Source: HKCCE3408 sp039183205
GTDB taxonomy: Bacteria; Pseudomonadota; Alphaproteobacteria; Rhodobacterales; Rhodobacteraceae
DNA length: 64,000 bases
Direction: 5' to 3'
NCBI GenBank assembly: GCA_039183205.1
Contig: JBCDBR010000008.1
Span: 1-64,000 of the forward strand
Under the pieces are notes generated by a model. That model ran no database searches, was not told the DNA's origin, and saw only the letters and a program-made list of their open reading frames with translations. This document shows, in pieces, positions 17,097 through 24,170 of the stretch; the stretch's first letter is position 1, and every line of letters begins with the position of its first letter. A program made the translations under genes and the position numbers.

Positions 17097-18410
17097 TCAG
17101 ACATAGCGGTTTACGATATTTTCCAATAGCTCCTGGCGGCCGGAGCGCGCGGCGGGTTGCAGGTCTCGGGCAAGAACATCTGCCTCGATATCGGCCAAAG
17201 ACCGTTGCCCCGAAAGCATCTCTTGCGCCGCGGCCGTTTCCCAACCGGCGTAGCGATCCGCCACGAAATCGGACAGGACCCCGTCTTCGATCATCGCGCC
17301 GGCTGCTTTCAACGCCCGTGCGCAGACATCCATCCCACCAATATGGGCAATCAGTAGATCTTCGGGTTCAATCGATTGTCGGCGCAACTTGGCATCGAAA
17401 TTGGTGCCGCCCGTGCCAAAGCCTCCGGCCTGCAAAATGTGATAATAGGCCAGCGCAATTTCTGGCACCGAGTTCGGGAACTGATCGGTATCCCAGCCGG
17501 ATTGATAATCGTTGCGGTTCATGTCGATGGACCCGAAAATGCCCAAAGCGGCCGCGGTCGCGATCTCATGTTCGAACGTATGGCCGGCCAGAATTGCATG
17601 GCCCTGTTCGATGTTCACCTTCACCTCATTTTCCAATCCGTGGCGTTTGAGGAAGCCGAAGACCGTGGCGACATCGTAATCGTATTGATGCTTAGAGGGT
17701 TCTTGCGGTTTTGGTTCCACCAAGATCGTGCCGTCAAAGCCGATCTTGTGCTTGTGCTCTACCACGAGGTTCAAAAACCGCCCCATCTGCGCATCTTCCC
17801 GCGCCAGATCAGTATTCAGAAGTGTCTCATAACCCTCACGTCCACCCCAGAGCACATAGTTCTCGCCGCCGAGCGCATGGGTTGCATCCATGCAGGCCTT
17901 CACCGTCGCGGCGGCAAACGCAAACACCTCTGGATCGGGGTTGGTTGCAGCCCCCGCCATGAAGCGGCGGTTTGAGGTCATGTTGGCCGTACCCCAAAGC
18001 AATTTAGTCCCGGTTGAAGCCATCTTGTCGGCAAAATAGGCGGTGATGTCTTGCAGGTCGCGAAGGTTGTCGGCGTGGCTGTCATGATCAGGGCGCACAT
18101 CGTAGTCGTGAAAGCAAAAGTAGGGCGCTTTCAGGAGTGCAAACATCTCGAACGCGACATCGGCTTTTTGGCGACACAGCTCCATCGTATCGGCCGGAAA
18201 CCACGGACGGTCAAAGGTCTGCCCGCCAAAGGGATCAGTGCCCGGCCATACGAAATTGTGCCAATAACAGATCGCGACGCGGAGGCTGTCCTCCATCCGT
18301 TTGCCCAGGACCAATTCATCCGGATCGTAGTACCGAAAAGCCAAAGGATTGGTGCTTTCCGGACCTTCGAACGGAATGGCATCGATATCGCCAAAAAAAC
18401 CGGTGCTCAT
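17097..18410 (-). CDS. xylA: Xylose isomerase
   Basis: A 437-residue class II xylose isomerase converting D-xylose to D-xylulose in the cytoplasm, Mg/Mn dependent. The N-terminus MSTGFFGDID and the DPFGGQTFDRPW segment match the family. The catalytic His lies in FCFHDYDVRPD, and metal ligands sit in ILVEPKPQEPSKHQYDYD and VNIEQGHAILAGHTFEHE. The length is exactly the family norm. Its start overlaps a 57-codon reading frame by 4 bases (ATGA), and it is followed after 15 bp by the MauG-like gene. No xylB (xylulokinase) is present in the window. Confidence 0.97.
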   Translation of the reverse strand: MSTGFFGDIDAIPFEGPESTNPLAFRYYDPDELVLGKRMEDSLRVAICYWHNFVWPGTDPFGGQTFDRPWFPADTMELCRQKADVAFEMFALLKAPYFCFHDYDVRPDHDSHADNLRDLQDITAYFADKMASTGTKLLWGTANMTSNRRFMAGAATNPDPEVFAFAAATVKACMDATHALGGENYVLWGGREGYETLLNTDLAREDAQMGRFLNLVVEHKHKIGFDGTILVEPKPQEPSKHQYDYDVATVFGFLKRHGLENEVKVNIEQGHAILAGHTFEHEIATAAALGIFGSIDMNRNDYQSGWDTDQFPNSVPEIALAYYHILQAGGFGTGGTNFDAKLRRQSIEPEDLLIAHIGGMDVCARALKAAGAMIEDGVLSDFVADRYAGWETAAAQEMLSGQRSLADIEADVLARDLQPAARSGRQELLENIVNRYV

Positions 18411-18580
18411 AGGAAAATTGCCTTCGAATTTTGGAATAACGCCTGTGGTGATGCGACCCCCGTGTCGGAACCGGTTGAACGGGGTTTAAACGCCAGGCCA
18501 TGCAGGTCACCTGAAGGATCGTCGTGACCCACTTCCAGCACAAGGGGACTGGTCAATCCCAGGTTTTGGCCGAGTTTCAT
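18407..18580 (-). CDS. Hypothetical 57-residue protein upstream of and coupled to xylA
   Basis: A short frame beginning MKLGQNLGLTSPLVLEVGHD and ending SKAIFL. The start has a strong GGGGAGG ribosome-binding site four bases upstream, better than that of xylA itself, and the stop overlaps the xylA ATG (ATGA). It resembles no family I know and is not the N-terminus of xylB. It may be a real small protein, a translational-coupling leader for xylA, or a relic. A near-perfect palindrome 26 bases upstream (18606-18630) is the likely ROK operator, so it would be the first frame of the xylA transcript. Confidence 0.45.
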   Translation of the reverse strand: MKLGQNLGLTSPLVLEVGHDDPSGDLHGLAFKPRSTGSDTGVASPQALFQNSKAIFL

Positions 18581-18605
18581 GATCCTCCCCACGCATTGCG
18601 ATGCG

Positions 18606-18630
18606 AATTATTTTTAGTTTCAAAATAATT
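18606..18630. promoter_or_regulatory. AT-rich palindrome, candidate XylR (ROK) operator of the xylA unit
   Basis: A perfect 9-bp inverted repeat AATTATTTT / AAAATAATT with a 7-base spacer stands out in G+C-rich surroundings. It lies 26 bp upstream of the 57-codon leader frame and ~196 bp upstream of xylA. The central TTAGTTT is reminiscent of xyl operators bound by ROK-type XylR in other bacteria. Confidence 0.6.
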
Positions 18631-18856
18631 TTACAGATGCGCTGACCTGTCAAGAAAGAACTTCGCCCATCTTGGCTAGCACGCCCTTCGGCCCAAGCCC
18701 GGCATAGCGATCTCCCAATCGCCTTGATCGCGCGACGGCTGCATACCGGTTGTCGGGAAAATCATTGGTTGATAGTCTTTCTGAAAAGTGCCGCGAGGGG
18801 GCCCGCCATTTAAGTTCAACTTTGTCACCAGGAAAGCCTTGCCCAATTTTCTCAAT

Positions 18857-21118
18857 ATGCAGTCGCCGCGCAAGGCGTATTCGATTGGGATGGCTCTCAT
18901 CGTTGCCTTGGTCACGTTGCAATTTGCCGGCTCACAATTCGTAACGCAGCGCCAAGAAATTTCCGCAATCGAAATCAATCTTGCTGGCCGCCAGCGGATG
19001 CTGTCGCAACGCATTGCATGGACAATCCATCGTGTCGCTGCCCTGCCGGAAGACGCATCCCCGACCGAACGTGCGTATCTCCAGGGAGTTTTGGCCGTCT
19101 GCGTCGATCTTATGGAAAGCTCTCAGCGGGCCCTTGCGGCGCGCGCGCTCAGGCCAATGCAGCGCGTCTTACAAGAGGGTGCGCCCTGCCTTACACCCGA
19201 CCCAGAAATCCCCAACCTGCCGCCCGCAGATCGCGCAGCACTTGAAGATGACTCAATCCTGGCCACCTTTACGCAGCAAGCCTGGCTGGTAGCAACCGGC
19301 GACATCCCCGGTGAGGACGCACGAGAGGTCGCACGCCTCTTCGAACAGCCCCTTGTTGCGCTATTGGGACAACTCGACCAGGCGACCTTGGCCGCGCAAG
19401 AAGGGTCGACCCAACAAATCCGCAGACTTCTTTCATTCAATTGGTTTTTGATCCTTGGATTGGTGCTGGGCGAAATCATCTTGATCTTTCGGCCCATGGC
19501 AAAGGCCGTCGAATGCTCCATCAACAACCTGCGCGAGGCAAACGCGCTCTTGTCGGACAGCGAAACCAAATTGCAGGATTTTGCCGCAACAGCCGCGCAT
19601 CAGTTTTGGGAAACCGACCCCGAACATAGGTTCACCTATGTCGCCGCCGCCAACCCAAACACGCAGCTCGTTAAATCATCGACGCAACTGGGCAAGCCCC
19701 TATGGGAACAAGACGGTATCTCACCGGTCAATCTGAGCAATGGCTGGGACGACCATCGCGCGACACTTGATGCGCAACGGGCTTTCACCGGGGTAGAATA
19801 TTCAATCACGCGGCCGCATGGGCCAAAGACGTGGTGGCGCACGAATGGGCGCGCGATTTTTACGCCTGACGGCACGTTCAAGGGCTACCGTGGCACCAGT
19901 TCAGAGATTACCAAGGAACGGGATGCCGAGGAGAAGTTACGCATCTCCGAGCGCATGATGGCCGTCGGTCAACTCACCGCCGGTGTTGCCCATGATTTCA
20001 ACAACATTCTCGCCGTCATCCAAGGAAATGCAGAGCTTTTCGCCGAAGAAAAAAGCGACGCCGCGCGAGAGCGTACGGTCAACGAAATCGTCGCTGCCGT
20101 GCGCCGCGGCGCATCCTTAACCTCGCGTCTGCTGGCCTTCGGCCGTGTGCAAAGTCTGACGCCCGAGGCGATCGAGGTTTCGTCCTTTCTGACGGCGCTG
20201 CAAATGCTGCTCAATCGGACCCTCGGGGAGAATTTTCAGGTATCAATCGCGCAACCGGTGGAACCCTTGTTCGTTTTGGCCGATCGCCATCAACTTGAGG
20301 ATGCCTGCCTCAATCTGGCGATCAACGCGCGCGATGCGGCTGTTCAAAGCGGGCGGCTGCATATTCAGGCAATGGTGGAACGGGTATCGGTGCCTGTGCC
20401 GGCGCTTTCGGCGGCGATGGAACAGGGCGGATTGGTCAAGCTTTCGTTTCAAGACAATGGCAGGGGCATCCCTAGCGAGATACACGAGCGCATTTTTGAG
20501 CCGTTTTTCACCACCAAACCGGTCAGTGAAGGCTCCGGTCTCGGGCTCAGCATGGTGTATGGCTTTGCGCTGCAATCGGGGGGCTTTGTCGATGTTGCAA
20601 GCGACGTGGGCAAAGGCACAATCATCGATCTTTACCTGCCCAGAGCATTGGGCGAGCACGCAGACAACCCGGAGGAGATCGACGGGCGCCCCGCGCCGAT
20701 TGTCGAAGGCATGTCGATCCTTCTGGTCGAAGATAATGACGCGCTTCGTGAGGTTGTGCACCGGCAGCTGCGCCATCTTGGTTTACGCGTAACCGAAGCG
20801 CATGACGGCGGGTCGGCCATCGAAAAGTTGCGCGACAAAGGACGTTTCGACCTGATGCTGATCGACATTGTTTTGCCTGGCGGCATCGACGGCGTGGAGG
20901 TTGCCCACCATGCACGAGAGTTAAGCCCAGATACGTTGGTTCTGTTTTGCACGGGCTTTGCCGGCGCGCGTGCCGGTACGCGCGATGCGCCGTCCATCCC
21001 GGGGTCTGTATTGGCCAAGCCATTCAGCGCCGCACAACTCAACGAAGCCCTTGGCAACCTCATTGCCAACAAGGCGACGGAAACCGGCATCGGTAACCCG
21101 GCCATCGACCGCGCCTAA
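18857..21118 (+). CDS. Hybrid sensor histidine kinase (PilJ-type sensor, PAS, HisKA, HATPase, receiver)
   Basis: A ~753-residue membrane kinase. TM1 is at ~7-27, followed by a periplasmic PilJ-like (type IV pili methyl-accepting) N-domain with the AGRQRMLSQRI motif. TM2 is at ~197-217, then a PAS region, and a HisKA domain with phospho-His in VAHDFNNIL (residue ~379). HATPase boxes follow (NLAINARDAA, FQDNGRGIP, GSGLGLSMVYGF). A C-terminal receiver has VEDND and Asp in LMLIDIVLPG (residue ~670) plus VLAKPF. The start is uncertain: 18857 (ATG), a TTG at 18839 with AGGAAAG upstream, or a GTG at 18788. No response regulator with an output domain is adjacent; the stimulus is unknown. Confidence 0.9.
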   Translation: MQSPRKAYSIGMALIVALVTLQFAGSQFVTQRQEISAIEINLAGRQRMLSQRIAWTIHRVAALPEDASPTERAYLQGVLAVCVDLMESSQRALAARALRPMQRVLQEGAPCLTPDPEIPNLPPADRAALEDDSILATFTQQAWLVATGDIPGEDAREVARLFEQPLVALLGQLDQATLAAQEGSTQQIRRLLSFNWFLILGLVLGEIILIFRPMAKAVECSINNLREANALLSDSETKLQDFAATAAHQFWETDPEHRFTYVAAANPNTQLVKSSTQLGKPLWEQDGISPVNLSNGWDDHRATLDAQRAFTGVEYSITRPHGPKTWWRTNGRAIFTPDGTFKGYRGTSSEITKERDAEEKLRISERMMAVGQLTAGVAHDFNNILAVIQGNAELFAEEKSDAARERTVNEIVAAVRRGASLTSRLLAFGRVQSLTPEAIEVSSFLTALQMLLNRTLGENFQVSIAQPVEPLFVLADRHQLEDACLNLAINARDAAVQSGRLHIQAMVERVSVPVPALSAAMEQGGLVKLSFQDNGRGIPSEIHERIFEPFFTTKPVSEGSGLGLSMVYGFALQSGGFVDVASDVGKGTIIDLYLPRALGEHADNPEEIDGRPAPIVEGMSILLVEDNDALREVVHRQLRHLGLRVTEAHDGGSAIEKLRDKGRFDLMLIDIVLPGGIDGVEVAHHARELSPDTLVLFCTGFAGARAGTRDAPSIPGSVLAKPFSAAQLNEALGNLIANKATETGIGNPAIDRA

Positions 21119-21192
21119 GCCACACATGGCTGTGCAATTCTAGCGGGCTTGCCAGACGCGTTGCACGCGGCCTGGGCTCAACGAGCCGTGCG

Positions 21193-21981
21193 TCAATCCA
21201 TCGCCGCGGCACCTGACCCCGGCTTTGCGACAAAAACCTCAGTGTCCCATTTTGCACAGGACGCGCGAAGCGTCCCGGGCAAATCGCGGTCCGAATACAC
21301 CGCTTTGACCTCCGCAAGGGAGCAAATGCGCGCCGGCGCAGAACGGCGCAGTTTGGAATGGTCAGCGACCAACAGCGGCGCACGCGTTTGGGCAATGATC
21401 GCTTGGCTTACGCCAACCTCCTGAATGTCGTAGTCCAACACATCGCCATCTTCGTCCAAAGCGGAGCAGCCGATCACCGCGAAGTCAAACTTAAAGCTCC
21501 GAATAGCCTTCACCGTCATGGTGCCGATCAATCCACCATCACCGCGCCGCACGGTTCCACCAGTCACCACAACTTCACAATTTGAGTTCTTCGCGAGTGT
21601 ATTGGCAACGTTCATATTATTCGTGATGACCAGCAAGTTCTTGTGGTGCAGGAGCTCGGCAGCAACGGCCTCGGTGCTCGTGCCGATGTTCAAAAACACC
21701 GAGCAATCATTTGGTATGCTGGCGGCACAAAGACGCGCGATTGCCGCCTTTTCAGCGGCCATGTGCGCCTTGCGTTCGTCATAGGCAAAATTCGTTGTGC
21801 CCGAGGCTATGACGGCGCCGCCATGGACGCGATCCAACTGTCCTGCGCCGTCCAAATCGGTCAGATCACGCCGGATCGTTTGGACGGTCACTCCAAAATG
21901 ATCGGCAAGCCCATCGACGCTGACCTTTCCATGCCGGCGCGCAATATCGAGGATCTCGATCCGCCGAAAACTGCTCTTCAT
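21193..21981 (-). CDS. DeoR/GlpR family transcriptional regulator
   Basis: A 262-residue DeoR-type repressor. The N-terminal HTH has the family line RRIEILDIARRHGKVSVDGL followed by FGVTVQTIRRDLTDLD and RVHGGAV (residues ~5-60). The C-terminal DeoRC sugar-phosphate-sensing domain has FLNIGTSTEAVA and IGCSALDEDGDVLD. The ATG at 21981 matches where the family begins; the in-frame start 26 codons upstream is rejected. It is divergent from the SDR gene at 22341, across a long 359-bp gap, and may control it or an unlinked sugar operon. Confidence 0.92.
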   Translation of the reverse strand: MKSSFRRIEILDIARRHGKVSVDGLADHFGVTVQTIRRDLTDLDGAGQLDRVHGGAVIASGTTNFAYDERKAHMAAEKAAIARLCAASIPNDCSVFLNIGTSTEAVAAELLHHKNLLVITNNMNVANTLAKNSNCEVVVTGGTVRRGDGGLIGTMTVKAIRSFKFDFAVIGCSALDEDGDVLDYDIQEVGVSQAIIAQTRAPLLVADHSKLRRSAPARICSLAEVKAVYSDRDLPGTLRASCAKWDTEVFVAKPGSGAAAMD

Positions 21982-22340
21982 ACCTGGCCCGTGCCTCAAA
22001 ATGGTGGTCACAGATTGGATACCCGAAAGGGGCCCGTCAATCGCTTTCGCTTTGTTCATCGCTGGTCATTTTCAACCGTGTGGACAGGCCAGACATCGAC
22101 AAAACCGTTTCGGATTCTGCGCGTTGATCAAGCACGGGCCGCGCTCCGCGCCGCTGCGATCACCTCGTTCACGCGCGCTTTTCCCCAGATAATCGCCAGC
22201 ATCACCATCAGCTGTCCCCATTCATCTTCACCCACAGGGTTTCACCCCTTGCTGGCACGATCTACCGTGTCGGCCCGGCTGTCGTCCAACTTGCGGTCAC
22301 AGAGGCATGCCGACGTCAGATGACCGGCGAGGGAGGCCAG
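21982..22340. other. Long intergenic region between deoR-like and SDR genes
   Basis: 359 bases between divergent starts. They must hold both promoters. The only coding-like signal is a 35-codon frame on the minus strand at 22128-22235. No clear palindrome, hairpin or repeat is seen. Confidence 0.4.
22128..22235 (-). CDS. Possible 35-residue small protein
   Basis: A GTG-initiated frame (GEDEWGQLMVMLAIIWGKAR... ending RSAARA) in the deoR/SDR gap, preceded by AAGGGG about nine bases upstream. The product is amphipathic-helix-like with a hydrophobic centre (LMVMLAIIW) and a basic alanine-rich tail, and looks more protein-like than other frames in the gap. It could be a small membrane-associated peptide, a 5' leader of the DeoR-like gene (146 bp downstream), or the tail of a lost gene. 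No family is recognised. Confidence 0.25.
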   Translation of the reverse strand: MGEDEWGQLMVMLAIIWGKARVNEVIAAARSAARA

Positions 22341-23135
22341 ATGAAACAGAGAATTGCTGTAACCGGTGTTGCAAGCGGCATTGGCGCCGCCCTTGCTGCG
22401 CGGCTCAGCGCCGATGGCTACGATGTCATTGGGTTCGACATCAAGGACACAAACAAAAACGTAGCTCAGTTCGTGCCGCTTGACCTGGCCGATACCGCGT
22501 CAATCAACGCGGCGGTCGCGGAGGTAGACGCGCCGATTGATGGATTGTGCAACAATGCGGGTTTACCGCCGCGCCACGGTTTAGCCGCGACGCTTTTGAA
22601 GGTGAACTTCCTCGGCACGCGGGCATTTACGCGCCTAATGCTGCGGCACCTAAAGCCCAGGGCCGCGATCGTGAACATTGCCTCTCGTGCCGGAGGGCAT
22701 TGGCAGCAAAACCTCGATCAAGTTTTGCGGCTCGGCAGCCTAAAGGCCAGCGCCGAGGTTGCGACGTTTGTGGATGGCGAAGGGCTGGACGCCACGCGCG
22801 CCTATAACCTTTCAAAAGAAGCGGTCATTGCCTGGACGCTTGCACAAACCGAAACACTGATTGGTCGCGATCTTCGCATGAACTCGATCAGCCCCGGCGC
22901 CGTGGCCACCGCCATATTGGACGACTTTGCCCGCGCCTTCGGAGACAAGGTGGCCGGAAATATTGAACGCGCGGGACGGGCAGGAACGGCCGAGGAAATT
23001 GCGCAACTGGCCGCCTTTTTGCTTTCGCCGCAAAGCAGTTGGATCAAGGGCATAGACATCGCGATTGATGGTGGGATGGGGGCTTTCAACATGGCGGACA
23101 TGTTGCGATTGGAGGCCATGATCCCATCCAGCTGA
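22341..23135 (+). CDS. Coniferyl-alcohol-dehydrogenase-like short-chain dehydrogenase
   Basis: A 264-residue classical SDR. The NAD(P) site TGVASGIGAALA is at residues 7-18, NNAG near 75, the catalytic Ser in IVNIASRAG near 114 and YNLSK (YxxxK) near 153. The large insertion between the Ser and Tyr motifs (HWQQNLDQVLRLGSLKA) is typical of CalA coniferyl alcohol dehydrogenase and 3-alpha-HSD-like members. The start at 22341 has a GGGAGG site upstream. It probably oxidises an aromatic or sterol-like alcohol in the cytoplasm; the substrate is unproven. It ends before a strong bidirectional hairpin. Confidence 0.9.
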   Translation: MKQRIAVTGVASGIGAALAARLSADGYDVIGFDIKDTNKNVAQFVPLDLADTASINAAVAEVDAPIDGLCNNAGLPPRHGLAATLLKVNFLGTRAFTRLMLRHLKPRAAIVNIASRAGGHWQQNLDQVLRLGSLKASAEVATFVDGEGLDATRAYNLSKEAVIAWTLAQTETLIGRDLRMNSISPGAVATAILDDFARAFGDKVAGNIERAGRAGTAEEIAQLAAFLLSPQSSWIKGIDIAIDGGMGAFNMADMLRLEAMIPSS

Positions 23136-23150
23136 TCGCGACCCCAGCGC

Positions 23151-23178
23151 GGCCGGGCCGCCAGATGCGTGCCCGGCC
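23151..23178. terminator. Bidirectional hairpin between convergent SDR and TAXI genes
   Basis: A perfect 8-bp stem GGCCGGGC / GCCCGGCC with a 12-base loop lies midway between two convergent stop codons. It probably terminates or protects both messages; there is no T-run. Confidence 0.6.
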
Positions 23179-23189
23179 CTTCCCGATGA

Positions 23190-24170
23190 TCATTGCAGTA
23201 CACCGACCTCGCGATAGTACCGCGCCGCACCGGGATGCAATTGCATTTGCCCGCGTTGCTGCGCGGCAAAGGCGATATCCAATGCCTCGGCCCAGGGCGC
23301 ATCGGACGTGACTTGGTCGACGTTATCCCAAAATGCGCGCGTCATCTGGTACACCAGCTCCTCGTCCAGATCCGCACGGATGGCAATGCCGACAGATGTG
23401 TCAAACGACATCACCGGCCCCTCGTTCAGCTGGGTCTGATAAAGCCCTGCGGGAATTTCCGCGCGATACCGCCAAGCGCCCAGATACTCATCAACCTCGG
23501 CGTGATCATGGCTTTCTGGGCCGATAAAGCGCAGCGTCTCGGTTTCGGTGAATTGCAGAAATTGCTGACACGGGTCGAGACAGCCATTGACGTACATGTC
23601 GATTGTGCCGTCCAGGAAGGATTGAAATCCTGTTTGCCAATTTGCCGTGATGGCCTCGTAATCCTCGCCGGCGACCAATCCCGTGGTCGCCTCGATCCAA
23701 CCGCGCGCTGCGTTGAACGCGCCGCCACCTTGCGGACCGAGAAATACGGTGGCGCCCTCGATGTCGTCCAACAGCTCAATATCGCTGTCACCGCGCACGG
23801 CAAAGTGGTATTGGCCATAGGGAAACCACATCAAAAGACGAACGTTTTCTGCTGCGTCCGCCGCATCAGATTCATTGGCATACATCCGCGTGCCTGCGGC
23901 CATAAGATTGTAGATTACCGGGGATGTCATGGACATCTCCAGATTGCCCCGACCCACCTCGATTTGATGCAACGTGGCCGCCCCACCGCCGGCGACTTCG
24001 ATCGTCACATCCTCAAGATTGTCGTTCACGATATTGGCGAAGGTCGCCATCGTGATTGCCTGGCCAAGCGACGGGGCGATCGTCGCCATGCGCAGCGTGT
24101 CCTCTGCCTGTACCGCACTGGTCAGCGCGAGCGCTGCCCCAAATGATGCTGCTATGGAATAATGTCTCAT
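23190..24170 (-). CDS. TAXI family TRAP transporter substrate-binding protein
   Basis: A 326-residue periplasmic binding protein of the TAXI (TRAP-associated extracytoplasmic immunogenic) class. It has a signal peptide (~1-22, ending SAVQAED), then MATIAPSLGQAITMATFANI and the glycine-rich VFLGPQGGGAFNAARGWIEA region. It supplies ligand to the fused permease, whose stop overlaps its start by 4 bases. TAXI ligands are often dicarboxylates, glutamate or sulfonates; the upstream sulfatase-like enzyme suggests a product or substrate of that reaction. It is the last gene of the operon and is followed by a hairpin. Confidence 0.93.
   Translation of the reverse strand: MRHYSIAASFGAALALTSAVQAEDTLRMATIAPSLGQAITMATFANIVNDNLEDVTIEVAGGGAATLHQIEVGRGNLEMSMTSPVIYNLMAAGTRMYANESDAADAAENVRLLMWFPYGQYHFAVRGDSDIELLDDIEGATVFLGPQGGGAFNAARGWIEATTGLVAGEDYEAITANWQTGFQSFLDGTIDMYVNGCLDPCQQFLQFTETETLRFIGPESHDHAEVDEYLGAWRYRAEIPAGLYQTQLNEGPVMSFDTSVGIAIRADLDEELVYQMTRAFWDNVDQVTSDAPWAEALDIAFAAQQRGQMQLHPGAARYYREVGVLQ

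Noticed and set aside
17097..18580. xylB (xylulokinase) expected next to xylA
   Set aside because: No FGGY kinase motif is present on either strand; the 57-codon frame before xylA does not resemble the XylB N-terminus.
23193..24146. Long open frame (317 codons) on the + strand across the TAXI gene
   Set aside because: It is the antisense shadow of a confident binding-protein gene; the composition is Cys/His/Arg-rich and matches no family.
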